A stretch of DNA of 64,000 nucleotides. Origin: Suillus spraguei. Lineage: Eukaryota > Basidiomycota > Agaricomycetes > Boletales > Suillaceae. Below, piece after piece: positions 11,180 through 22,596 of this stretch. Under the pieces are notes generated by a model that made no database searches, was not told where the DNA came from, and was given only the letters and a program-made list of their open reading frames with translations. Every line of letters begins with the position of its first letter. The stretch's first letter is position 1. A program made the translations under genes and the position numbers. The stretch covers positions 1-64,000 of the forward strand of contig JABCPU010000104.1 in assembly GCA_016800925.1 (NCBI GenBank). Direction: 5' to 3'.

Positions 11180-13808
11180 TTACATTTGACTCAAGGTAGA
11201 CACATTATTATTCTCCGTTTCCAATATATAACATATCAGATCCTTCAAACCCTTCACTTCGAGCAGAATACTCTCGTCCGGCTGTACTTCTCGCGATTCC
11301 AACCTTTTCAAAGTACCGCTAAGCCACATACGGAGGGATCGGAGCTCACTCGGTGAGGCATCTTGTGGCATGTGTTTCCTAGTGCCCGTGACAAGCGATT
11401 CAAGAATCTCGATGCTATCATCCAGAATTTCACAGTCATCGTGCGACTGATCGTAAGGGCGACTAGCAAGACACCATGCCATCCTCAACAGGTCCCACCA
11501 CTGTTTGCTCGTGATGAGGCCAAACTGGGAAGCAGCCTGCTCTCGGTAAGCAACTTGGATGCGGAGGAAGAATGCAGCGAGGTAGAAGAGGAAAGGAGAA
11601 GGTTCATCGCAAAAATTGGGAATGATACTGATGCACTTCTGGATATGATTATCGTCATTTAAGTGACGAAGCCAGCCAGAATGACTTGCAAGACAGAAGA
11701 CGAGACGGAGATGATATAAACTACCGTTGGCGTCGAAACAGTCTGGAAAGGCTGCGGTGAGGAGGGTTGGAAAGAACTCGGAGAGCACTATATTTTGTAA
11801 CGATGCATCAACTCCGTCAGCAAAAAATCGTAGCCAAATCTTGTCGAAGACCACAGGTTGTGCGCAATGCAGTCAGACGTTGGAGAGGTTGACCCATTTG
11901 GAGAATGATTGCACGGCAATAACCAATGTACCTCTCGGGAATGTCAACCTTGGGTGCCGGCAAAGCACGCAGCACGAGAAGCTGAATTTCGGGCAGCGGG
12001 AAGGACGCCAGATGACTACCATTGAGCCATGCAGTCAAGTTGAGCAGCTTGATTATACCATTGAACTGGATATGGTCTTTATCGTGATCACTCTCAAGGG
12101 GGTCTGTATAATCGACGGGTGGATGGACAGCCTTCAGAATGGCCTTTGAGAAGGGTTCCTGGCAGGGGAGGTTGTACTCATTGTCCAGAGCCTGATAGGC
12201 TGCATGAAGTGCGATATGACGCCACCTAGTATACGACTGATCATTCTGATCACCAGTGATGTTCAAATATCGAGTGATGTTGTCTTGGCTAAGGAGCGAC
12301 GAGTTCTTCAGGATGCCATTGAGTAAGAGAAGCGCGTTTCCCGCTGGTTCAAAATCCTTCGTAGTGAGGAACTGCTCTATGCAGGCCATAAGCCAGTCGA
12401 CCTCTGGTAGATTGAGTTCTAGTCTGAATTTACCACCCCAAATCGATTTATCATCATCTGGAATAGTAAATTTGACGATGCGACCCAGAGAAGTGCGTAT
12501 GTCGGCTTGGTAACTCAGCTGTGGTGCTGTACTCTCCGGCATTTGCTGATACATGATTCGACACTGATTTAGTGCCTGAGGAAGATATAGGGGGTGCCAT
12601 AATCGCCAAAAATTCCAGTTTTCTGTGCTTTCACAAAGCATACTCCTTGCACCTACATCATTCCAAGAGAACTGGATCAATGCAGTCCCATACGCCAGTG
12701 CGCCGTCCTCGACTATTGGTTTGCCTTCTTGATCGAAACATGCCTCGAACATGCCTCGCACTTCCTTGCATAATTTCGTAAGGTCCACCTTTTTCAGTGT
12801 CTCCGACATGCTGGGCATGAACTCAAGCGCCGCCCTAACAGCATCGGGGTTGGTTGAAGTTCTCAGCATCCACTCCATCGCATCTGCGATGGAAACTTTA
12901 CTCTGGAGATTGGTGTGGATAGCTGAGGAGAGACGTGTCTGGAATGGACAATTGGGATCCACCAGAGATGCTACGACGGTAACGAGATAAAATATGAAGC
13001 CGAAAGCAGTTGCTGAGATGATGGGGATAGAAATGGTTCGCTGCTGCGTCCACACCCAAGGTCCAAGGGACAACCCGAACAGAAACAACGAGGCCTTGAG
13101 AAGGTTTGCGAATGACTGCAGTACACCTTCAAAATGCCATGTTTCTAGCCCTTGAAGCTTGCTTTGCCTCTGCATGCACCGCTGTTCAAGTGAACCACTG
13201 CCATAGCGGTGCGTTTTATAATGATTTATCCATTGCTTGCCCAAGACAGCACCAAAGGCAGCAAGAAGACTGAGTGCGAGGCTCATATACGAGACTGCCT
13301 GCATCCAGAAGATGGAAGAGTTGCCTGTGGAAAGCGAAAGGATCGCTGGGTGGGCTGCAGATGGACCTTGCAGTGTGATCTGGATAAGTTGGACTAAAAG
13401 AGCGTTGGTGGTATCAAGGGGATTCGGTTGCATTGCAATTATGAATGCAGTATTGGCGGCAGAGAACAGACCAGCCTGTACAACGGACTCACTCAGTCGT
13501 ATGGATGTCGAGAAAACACGATCAATTTCACGTACAAATATCAGTATTATATCCATATTGCCATTACACCTCTCCAGCATGTTATCGTCGGATTCAACAG
13601 ACACTTTTTTATACGCAGCCCAAAATTTAGAACGCAAATCCTTTCCTCTTTCCTCGGTAATTGTTGAAGTCTGGAGGATGTCGACAATCTGCTCGAGAAA
13701 GTCGGGTATACTTAGACTAATGTTAATTCCTACTCGCAATCATGCCGTAAAGAGGACTCACCCAGTGTCCTTCAAGTTGTTTGTTGGATTATTTCTGTTT
13801 GAAACCAT
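11180..13808 (-). CDS. DUF6535 membrane protein (one frameshift)
   Basis: A protein of about 860 residues of the mushroom-specific DUF6535 family; its function is unknown. Exon 1 (13808-13762) starts MVSNRNNPTNNL and is joined through a 45-nt GT-AG intron to the long second exon. The family signature is present: a hydrophobic SLLAAFGAVL segment followed by GKQWINHYK, then GSLEQRC, LQGLETWHFEGVLQSF and LFLFGLSLGPWVW. Hydrophobic stretches predict about four membrane segments in the first 300 residues; the remainder looks helical and soluble. Near 11857-11864 the frame moves by one base (+1 or -2), after which a normal-looking 224-residue C-terminus follows, so the current sequence would truncate the last quarter. 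It lies between NACHT-WD40 copies B and C. Three more degraded members lie at 44.5, 61.3 and 63 kb. Confidence 0.8.
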
Positions 13809-14343
13809 GTTGTAGAGTTTGAATACTTGAGTGAGGTAGCAATATTGGCGAAGCGGACAAACCAACAAAATAGCGCTGACCGAAAGTACCAGTGCCATGC
13901 TTCCCAATTGGCAGTGTAAAAGTATGACGGCAACGTTGTTTGACATAATGGCCATTCAGGCATGATGCAAGCTGGCCTGAACTTACAGAGCTATTAGCCG
14001 TATCATCAAACATTCAAATTTTCAAAGATGAATTCATACCAATACTTAGTACTAAAGTTTCTTTTTAAAATACAAAATACAATACTATAGATCGATAATA
14101 AAAGGTCTTACTTCCAAGAGTTCGAGGTTTAGAATGTGTTGTATTTTGCGCTATGTGGTGTTTTGCAACTGGCCCAATGATTCTTCCAGACTCAGTCGAA
14201 ACTCCGCCGATAACAGAAATCATAGTACGTCATGTCATCACATTACGGTAACGTCCTACGGAAAATCAACCAATAAAGTCATAGTTAGCGAGGCCTGGAA
14301 GTATTTATTTCATTGGTTGCGAAAGGAGGATGTATATAGGAGC
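13809..14343. other. Intergenic region between the DUF6535 gene and NACHT-WD40 copy C
   Basis: This holds the likely promoter of the DUF6535 gene and the 3' flank of the minus-strand NACHT-WD40 gene. Short open frames exist, but none has protein-like features. Confidence 0.35.
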
Positions 14344-17300
14344 TCACTTGTCTCGGCAATTCCGCCAGAGTTGTCCATGTGCCATGCGGCTCAAATCAAG
14401 CTCAACAGTCCCTCTTGGCGTTCCCAATGGAGTCCCAGGATTATAAATATTCTTTCGGGAAGCGGGTGGTACCCAAAATAGGAGTTGATGATTTGGTCCT
14501 ACCATCCATCCGTCAGCTTCAAGTGAAATGGAGCTTGAACTACGGTCATCGTGGAAGGTCCCCTCAAGTAGCTCAGCGGCGTTGTGCAGAGCATGCATTG
14601 AACTGGGTGAGAAACAAATGGAGTGATGGTCCCAAGTGTTGGTTGACACGGTAGTGCTGCCCTCCGTCTGATGCATGGTCAGACTTTCATCCAAGGAGAC
14701 AGTTGAACACTCTTGCTTGGTGCACTCCTGCAATGGTAGCCCACTTGCTGCATACCAGAGCCTGACAGTGTTGTCTACCGAACTAGATGCAATGCGAGTC
14801 CCATCCGGCGAGAACGAGACTGACTTAACCCCACCAGTGTGCCCCTCAAGGGACTCCCCGACCTGTTTCCCCGTCGCTACATCCCACACTCGGATGGTCT
14901 TGTCGTGCGAACCAGAAACGACGCGAATCCCATCCGGCGAAAATGAGAGTGAGTTAACCGCACCAGTGTGCCCCTGCATGGGGCCTCCGACTGGCCGCCC
15001 AGTCGCTGCATGCCACAGCCGGACAGTGTTGTCTGATGATCCAGATACAATATGAGTCCCATCTGGCGAAAACGAAACCGAGTTGACAGCACTGGTGTGT
15101 TCCCGCAAGGGGTCTCCGACTGGCCTTTTCATTGCTACATCCCACATCCTAACAGTGTTATCCGATGAACCAGAGACGATGTGAGTCCCGTCCGGTTTGA
15201 ATGAGACTGAGTTAACCGCACTGGTGTGCCCCTGCAAAGGCGCACCAAGTGGCTCACCCGTCACCACATCCCACAGCCGGACAGTATTATCCGATGAGCC
15301 GGACACAGTACGAGTCCCATCCGGTGAAAATGAGACTGAGTTAACCGCACCAGTGTGCCCCTGCAATGGCGCACCCAATGGTCCGCCCGAAGCTGTATCC
15401 CACAGTCGCACAGTGTTATCCGATGAGCCAGACGCAATACGAGTGCCATCTGGCGAGAACGAGACTGAGTTAACCATACCAGTGTGCCCCCGCAAGGGCT
15501 CACCAAGTGGCTGCCCCGTCACGACATCCCACAGCCGAATAGTTTTATCTGCAGAACCAGTCACGATGCGAGTCATATCTTGCGAAAACGACAATGTTAG
15601 TACATTATCCGTGTGCCCTCTGAGCAGGCTCTGAACTGTCGGCCAGTTCAAATCACGCCCAGATGCGAGACGAAGCGTGTTCGGAAACTTTGCAGCGATT
15701 GTTGTAGATATCGCAGAGTTGACAGGCGAAAAAGGTAGCGCCGACACATAAAGATGCGGTGTACTGTGTAAAATGATGCCGCCGAATGTGTGAATGAATC
15801 TCTGTACGTCCATTGCAGTGGACAAGATATCTTCACAACTGGAATGGTGCTGTGGTTGTGCTGAGCATATCATCTGTGCGCAGTAATTGTGTGCTTACTT
15901 TCAGCCACTGGGTGATGAGGGACAAGGCAGGAGCTGCAGAACTAACTGCTTTGAGAAGGCCAACAGCTTCGAGCCAAAAGAGCAGTCGCTCGTGGTGGAG
16001 GAACTGTTTCACCTCTTCCGCGAGCTCCAGGTCAAACTCTGTTGTTCGTACATGCACAGCCCAAAATCGACATGAATATGACAGATGTGGGGGAATCCAT
16101 CTTTCAACTCGTTCCTGCAGCTCAGGGTCTTCACAATTAGTAAGATATGAAGACCTTAAGTCACAGATGTTGAAGCGAAGTCCACGTTCCATCACTCGGA
16201 GAGATGCGAAAGAAAGGTCTCGTTGCGCCTTCGACAGGTCAATGAAAAAATCTCCACTAATTTTTTGGTTTGTGAGGAATTCGCGGAAGGACGCGTGAAA
16301 GGGTCGGATGGGGGTATATGAGTTGGTTGTGCCGCTAAGGAGGGACCCCATGTGTGTTACTACAACATCCACATCATAGTGGTCAACTTCGTTTGGAAAA
16401 TGGCGGCGCATGGCATTCATGGAATTTATAGGGAGGGGTTCAGCTGCGCCGAGTATCTGTCCCATCACAGAACGAAACCTGGCTAGCTGCATTTGTTGAA
16501 ACTCGGTATGTGTATGTGTATCCGTGGGCATGATATCTGCCAAAATGGAGTGATACATGTGAGACAACAAATATGCCCGATTGGCAGGATCGCGTGATGT
16601 TGCAGCATTGAAGGAATCCCTTGGAGATAGGCCAAAAGGTGTTACTCTGATGGAAGTGCAAGCAAGACGCGCCCATTCGAAAAGTCCCTCGGCTCGCTCA
16701 GCGAGTACTCTAAATTCCGTGTCTCCGAAGTCCGACAGGCCCCCTAACTCCACCGATGCGTAAGTGTGGATGTCACGTCTAGTGACCTCCGGTGGTATAT
16801 CATCCATGGATATCCGTAGAATGTGCGAAGCACCATCAAACTCAGCGGCAATGTCTCGAAGTGGGCGAGAGGTAACGACAAAGCGGACGTGGCTTGGGAG
16901 TGCCGTGATCTGAATGTTTCGAAGCTTACCAGCAAGAATTCGAAGAAGGTCGCGTCGTGTCTCGACTCCACCACTCTCATTCAGTGCGTCGATCACGATC
17001 ACAAGCGGTGCGTTTGACTCAGAGAGCTTCCCTAGCGGTTCCATAAGGAACTTCTTCCACTGCAGAATGATATCCCGCGTGTTTTTGAGTGCATTGGCAT
17101 TCCTAACTGCATCCGACAATGCTTGCCTAAACTCTGGATTAAGATCGGCCAAGTCACGCGCGATGGTGGAGAAAATCTTTTCGTGCAAACGGTCTGCATA
17201 TCTATGCCGTTCGAAGCAGAAACATGAACCAAGCTGCCAACGTCATTGAACCAGCAAGCAATGGTGTGGGCGATGGCTGATTTACCCGTCCCAGCAGGAC

Positions 17301-18674
17301 CTGATAGCCATAGCACTTGCGGAGCGTCATCTGCACTATTGTTGATCCATTCCGTGATCTGGGAGAGAATTTCCGTGCGGGTCCCTGGTAGACATTTTTT
17401 CCTGGAATCTTGCCCCGCACCCGCAGCGTAAGCCATGCCACTGAGGTCCAGTATTTCACCTGGAAGGGATATTAATGGTTGTTAAGTGAGAAGCGCTTCT
17501 TAATTCTGACCTGTACGGTGGACGTGAACGACTGTGTCGCGACTAACTCGATCCCTAAATTTTTGCATGAGCGCGTCCAACGCGTCAGTATACCGTTTGA
17601 TGGTATCATCTGTTTCCGAGATAACATTCTTTCCGATTCGAGTCCCTATGACAACGACATAATATTGAGAGTGCACATAGCTCAATTGCCTGTTAAATAC
17701 TTACAAGAGTTCTTCGTCTCCGAATAATCTCTGATGAAATATGCACATTCAATGATCAGATGGGCGATCTGTCCAATGATATTATCCATCGACGAAATCT
17801 GATGAAGCATGTCATCTTGCGTTATGAAGCTGTAAACTTGTTCCAACTTGTGGAGCAGAGAAGCTACTGCTTCATCACGATTTGTTTGAGCTAGAATAAT
17901 CTGTACAAATTATGCTGAGCAGGAAATCGGAATCAGAACAAAACAAACAAACAAACATTTGATGCAGAAGATAACATGGTCAGTACTGCCTTTGCATACG
18001 GATGTACCTATGGAATATAATTAGTTCAGCTTTGCACAAGAAGGGGCACATACATTCGGAAGCCTCCTCATATTACTGTCGAACGACTTGATAGCTTCTG
18101 CAGTACCGAGATCCGGCTGCACACATGGAGCAGGCGCCGCAGCTACTGGAGGTCTTGAAGGTGCATTCGTACGTTCTGGAGTTTCACGAGCACCCAGAAC
18201 CGCCAATTGAGAGCCAGCACCTTGTCCTACACCGTGAGGGGTATCCTGAACCTGTGTGACCACAAGAATTTAGAGATGAAGAATGGCGAGTTTGAGTACC
18301 AACCTCGATGGTCCGGACACCTGCACGATTGGCATCAGGACTGCGAGAATCTTTTGAGCGCTTTTATACAACCTCAGCCCGATATCGGTATGACCTAGTG
18401 TTTTCGTCGACTCACAGAAATTTGTTTAGTGACACCATTCTGAACCTTCCCCAGAAACCGACGAATTTTGCTACGGCGTTGAATCTAAATGAATGAAGCA
18501 TCAGAGTCGGCATTTCAAGTGCAACGAATTTCATGAGCAAGTCAGGTCGATTTAGACGCTTGCATGATGAGCACGTACCGAGCTTTCACCAGCAATTGCT
18601 TCGCGGGATACTAAGGATTCTGGAGAGTTCGAATGACTCACGCGAGACTGGTGTACAATGTTATGTTCGCTCAT
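14344..18674 (-). pseudogene. NACHT-WD40 STAND protein, copy C (nearly intact)
   Basis: The best preserved of the three NACHT-WD40 paralogues. The start MSEHNIVHQS at 18674 aligns with the first exon of copy A. Short N-terminal exons include a Pro/Ala-rich linker (18263-18021), then a helical segment. The NACHT domain has Walker A GPAGTGKSA and Walker B IVIDALNESGG. A single 1530-nt exon (15873-14344) carries seven WD40 blades with near-identical GHTGAVNSVSFSPDGT units and the conserved tail DGWMVGPNHQLLFWVPP and ELDLSRMAHGQLW. One base is missing near 17233, just after Walker A, where the paralogue reads GLGSCFCFDRH; without it the protein would end early. The remainder is open, so it may be functional if that base is an error. 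Expected role: cytosolic STAND sensor in allorecognition or defence. Confidence 0.85.
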
Positions 18675-18880
18675 CGCGAAATATATGACACTGTAATCGG
18701 TGAAGTTGTACTAGTCACTAGTAGAGGAACAACCACTTGATTTCTCACGATAACCTCGGTGAGCCAACCTGCAGGCTGTACGCTAGCTCAAAGCTCAGCA
18801 TAGCTCAGCTAGCATATATTCTACAGCACACGGAGTCAAACACAACAATAAATCGGCTCTAATATTTCTGTATTATCTAC

Positions 18881-20177
18881 ATGCCTTCCTATAGCCCCGA
18901 CAAATGGATAGACCAACTCATGGAATGTCGCCACCTCCCAGAACCCGATATGAAAATCCTTTGTGACCGTGTTCGTGCCATACTCATGGAAGAATCGAAT
19001 ATTCAGCCCGTTTCGAGTCCAGTCACCATTTGCGGCGATATTCACGGTCAGTTCTGGGATTTACTCGAGCTGCTACGAAAGGGTGGACATGTGCCAGAGA
19101 CGAGTTATATTTTTATGGCACGTATGTGTGCTTTTGATTCAAGGATTGAACATGCTTAATATCGATCAGGGTGACTTTGTCGACCGAGGGCATTATAGTC
19201 TGGAGACCGTGTCCTTGCTGCTGGCACTGAAAGCTCGGTATTATCACCAATAGCCAATCGTTGTATCTGTATTGAATTTTTTTTAGATACCCAGATAAAG
19301 TCACTCTTCTCCGTGGAAATCACGAAAGTAGACAAATTACACAGGTGTATGGATTTTATGGTGATGCTCTTTGGTGCAGTGCTGCTTTTCTGATAGTACT
19401 GATAATTTGTTGCATAGACGAGTGCCAACAGAAGTACGGTAGCGCTGCTGTTTGGAAGGCATGTTGTAGTGTATTCGATTTCCTCAATCTTGCCGCTGTA
19501 AGTTTCGCTCCCATATGTCCTGGAAACGCTCAAATCTTCTATAGATAATAGACGGAGAGACTTTGTGCGTGCATGGCGGCCTATCACCAGACATTCGAAC
19601 TCTGGACCAAATTCGTGTCCTCTCGCGCGCCCAGGAGATCCCTCATGAAGGTGCCTTCTGTGGTTAGTATTTATTAATGTGGAGTCTGGCTCCTCCTGAT
19701 TTACTTTCGCAGACCTCATGTGGTCTGATCCGGAAGACATCGACACTTGGGCTGTTAGTCCACGCGGAGCTGGTTGGCTGTTTGGCAGAACTGTGACGCG
19801 AGAGGTTCGTCCGAACTTATCCATGTAATCTGAATGTCATCTTGACCCTTCTCAGTTCAATCATGTTAACTCCTTGAGTCTCATTGCTCGTGCACATCAG
19901 CTCGTGCAAGAAGGGTACAAATACATGTTTGATGACCAACTCGTTACCGTGTGGTCTGCACCAAATTACTGCTACCGATGCGGTAACATGGCGTCAATAC
20001 TCACAATAAAGGAGGATGGAAGTAGATATTTTACTGTTTATGATGCTGCCCCCGAGAACGAGAGAGATAAGGGGATGCAAACAAAAAAGATGGTGGGTAG
20101 ATACTCGCTCCCCAGAAAGTTATCGGAATACACGCTAACAGTTTTACCTGCAGAATACGATGCCCTACTTTGTATGA
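18881..20177 (+). CDS. PP6/Sit4-type serine/threonine protein phosphatase catalytic subunit
   Basis: A type 2A-family phosphatase catalytic subunit that removes phosphate from Ser/Thr. Eight exons (18881-19117, 19170-19237, 19287-19360, 19418-19497, 19545-19662, 19713-19804, 19856-20092, 20154-20177) give exactly 930 nt, 309 residues, the usual size. All metal-binding motifs are present: GDIHG, GDFVDRG, RGNHESR, plus CVHGGLSP and [11 protein letters not shown]. The N-terminus ([19 protein letters not shown]) and [17 protein letters not shown] match PP6/Sit4/Ppe1 better than PP2A or PP4. The end is PYFV where the family normally has PYFL; the last residue is the carboxymethylation site in relatives. 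The first intron starts with GC rather than GT (ATG|GCACGT). No frameshift is seen, so this is an intact housekeeping gene. Confidence 0.93.
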
Positions 20178-20942
20178 TATGGTGTATTACAATATGTATG
20201 TGTACAGCGTTATCCCCTTTTTAATATCACCATTTCAGTCGTTCGTCCATGTTTTCTGGTGGGAGTATCATCGAATGGTAGAGGAAATCTGGTTATTTTG
20301 CCTGCCAGGTCGCGCCAAGCATGCCAGTTACTTCAAGTTTTTCGTGCAACCACAGCTGGGCTGACTTCAACTTCTTGATAGTCCTGCTGAAATGAGTATC
20401 AATGACTTGACGATACTTTTCGACCGGCCATTTCATTCTTTTTGTCTAGGTCCAGCAAGTATCTTACGTGCAAACTCATACAAGTCTGCACCATATAGGT
20501 AGACAATTACCATTCTGAGTAACTGCCCTTAGCAGTTGCTTCGTGTGTGCTACTAATGGTAACTTACATGTACCACTGTAATTGAGCTCTTGGGGTGTGA
20601 GGTGGCTGGTGTACAGCTGAAGTTGCAAACGAATTGGTGTTGCTGTCCTTCCCGAATCATGTATCCGAATGCAAACGAAATCGAAACTGGTGCATTGGAT
20701 TCTACTGTCAAGCGTGACAAGTACGGACCGAGTCCAAGTTCCAAAAAACGTCGCACCGCGCTTCCAAATTGCAAACTACGACGTATAGGCAACACAACTC
20801 TAGGACCAAAAAACTCTAGATCTTCTTCGATAACATCAACCGTACCCAATCTCGCTACCGTCTAGTACAACAGCTTATACGGACTGGACATTGAATCAGA
20901 ACTCTAGTCTTGCAGAACAAAGAGGATGAAATGCACTCGCCT
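20178..20942 (+). other. Interval with a possible 3' end of an unidentified gene
   Basis: The plus frame at 20590-20865 ends in a basic, serine-rich tail (KKRRTALPN, then KNSRSSSITSTVPNLATV) that looks like a nuclear-type C-terminus converging on the cerato-platanin gene. The corresponding part is copied, in degenerate form, at 1800-1975. I cannot find a convincing upstream body, and no family was recognised. Confidence 0.25.
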
Positions 20943-21398
20943 CTACATGCCGCACATACTAGCATGGACCTGAGCAGCTTCAGCATAAACAGCGTCCACA
21001 TTGCAGGAAGCGTGGGTCAAGTTGCCGTACGCCTGCGGGGAGATAGCGTATACGGTAGTGTTAACGTCTTTAGCCGCAGCATCATTGACGAGATTGGAAT
21101 CGTCATTAACAACGGTGAAGTAGAGGGGAGTTCTGTTGCTGCAGGGTGGGGCGGGTGTGAGGCTCCAGCAGGAGCCGCATAAGATGGAGTTCGAGACGGC
21201 ACCTGGGATACCTCCAATGTTGGGGAAGGAAGGGAGGGAGGAAAAGGTGGCGTAACGCAGTGCCAAACGCGAGCAGGTGACGGTAGAGAGAGACGCGTTT
21301 GGGTCGCTGTAACTAATGTTCCGTACGACAAAAACGGAGTCTGCAAACACTTTGAGGGCGAATGCAGAGAGAATAGTGAGAATTAAAGTAAACTTCAT
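20943..21398 (-). CDS. Cerato-platanin family secreted protein
   Basis: A single-exon protein of 151 residues. Residues 1-19 are a signal peptide (MKFTLILTILSAFALKVFA). The mature protein follows the cerato-platanin plan: an N-terminal strand ending NISYSDPNASLSTVTCS, then SLPSFPNIGGIPGAV, the hallmark LCGSCW, and the C-terminal QVHASMCG. Family members are small, double-psi-barrel, expansin-like proteins in the fungal wall or secretome that bind chitin oligomers and can be recognised by plants. The canonical four cysteines are present (TCS, CGSC, MCG), with two more (PPCS, ASCN) that could form an extra bridge. A TATAAAA box lies on the minus strand at 21472-21478, about 75 nt upstream of the ATG. 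No introns or lesions were seen, although cerato-platanin genes usually carry introns. Confidence 0.9.
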   Translation of the reverse strand: MKFTLILTILSAFALKVFADSVFVVRNISYSDPNASLSTVTCSRLALRYATFSSLPSFPNIGGIPGAVSNSILCGSCWSLTPAPPCSNRTPLYFTVVNDDSNLVNDAAAKDVNTTVYAISPQAYGNLTHASCNVDAVYAEAAQVHASMCGM

Positions 21399-21471
21399 TG
21401 TGGAGGAGCTGTTTTGATGCAGATATCTTGTATAACCTAAGACGATGAAAGTCTCGAGATTTTCTCTTCAC

Positions 21472-21478
21472 TTTTATA
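21472..21478 (-). promoter_or_regulatory. TATA box of the cerato-platanin gene
   Basis: TATAAAA on the minus strand, about 75 nt upstream of the start codon at 21398. The spacing fits a 5' leader of about 40 nt. Confidence 0.5.
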
Positions 21479-21962
21479 GGGCAAGGCAAGGCGTTAGACA
21501 CCAAGGGAAGCTCCGCTCAGGAGCAGCCAGAGGGAATGGTACCATCTGTCTTCAATGTGATGTTGAGCATGTCATTTGACGAGCAGGACAACGATGATAA
21601 AAGAAGTCCTGCGCAAAGTTCAAATAGAATACAACTCTAGGTCAGTCTGCCGAAGCGACTTCGCCACTGGGTAGAAGGGCATCCTCGGGCGTCGTGACAT
21701 CGAGCATCATGACCATGCAATGATATAAAGACGCATGTCCGGTGAGCGTTCGGTGACGAGATGTCATTATGTAATTCCCCGAGTAGCCTACTCTTTATTT
21801 GGCTTCCGAAATAAAATGCAAACAAAATGGACAAGTGACACGTTCGGCACGCACATAGCAGAGATTGAACTTCATTGAAGTCAAGTGCACGACGGCACGC
21901 AGAATGTGCTCAACGCTCGTGAGTCGGCCTAGACGTTGTTGAGATACATTATTCATGCTACT

Positions 21963-22226
21963 ATGGCAGATTCCTTACATGCCGTAACATCTCTCGAAGG
22001 ACTTGCTATCATTCTACTAGCTAATGCAGAGACACCCGACGACAAACTCTTTGCAGCAACACTCGCACTGCATGCACTCGATGCGGCGCCAAGTACGGAC
22101 CACGTGGGCCATATGACCAACGGACTGAGGTGTTGTGGTGACCATGCATGCATTGTTGGCTGGTCCATGTTGGCATTAGTGTTCGCGATGTTGAGCACCA
22201 GTACTTGTCGCTTTAATCTTCATTGA
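21963..22226 (+). CDS. Small hypothetical protein
   Basis: An open frame of 87 residues starting MADSLHAVTSLEGLAI. It begins with an alanine- and leucine-rich helical stretch and ends with a hydrophobic segment (VGWSMLALVFAML) that could span a membrane. The composition is protein-like, but no family is recognised and no TATA box is visible at a suitable place. It could be a chance frame or a fragment. Confidence 0.25.
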   Translation: MADSLHAVTSLEGLAIILLANAETPDDKLFAATLALHALDAAPSTDHVGHMTNGLRCCGDHACIVGWSMLALVFAMLSTSTCRFNLH

Positions 22227-22596
22227 TCTCACCCAGCTGGCATTTCGGTTCCTCTCTCCTATATCAAGCTCCGAGCTCAGTATATATAGTATGCCGAGTG
22301 CAAAATAAAATGGCGAATAAAATGGCCAACGTGCCTGCCAATCGATTTGCTGGCCGTCATCTTGTTTACGAAATCAAATAAAATCGTTATTGAGTAGGGC
22401 TTATACTTCATGATCCTAATTAATGAGCAGTCATCTATATTCCCATCGTTTCCTTCTCCCACTGCAGCAATATTGTTGTAATTGATGAGTGATAGTTATT
22501 TCCCTTTGACCCGGCACTGGCAGGTGACATGCTCGGTGACGTTGCATTTGCTTAAATTTCTCGCCTTGGGTTTCAGGCTGGTCTTGAACAGCTAAG

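Noticed and set aside
2980..17250. Programmed ribosomal frameshifting in the NACHT-WD40 genes
   Set aside because: The break points lack a standard slippery heptamer and a downstream pseudoknot-like element, occur at many places, and in copies A and B are joined by true stop codons.
19156..19824. A minus-strand open frame of 222 residues
   Set aside because: It lies antisense to the PP6 phosphatase exons and has no domain; it is a shadow of the real gene.
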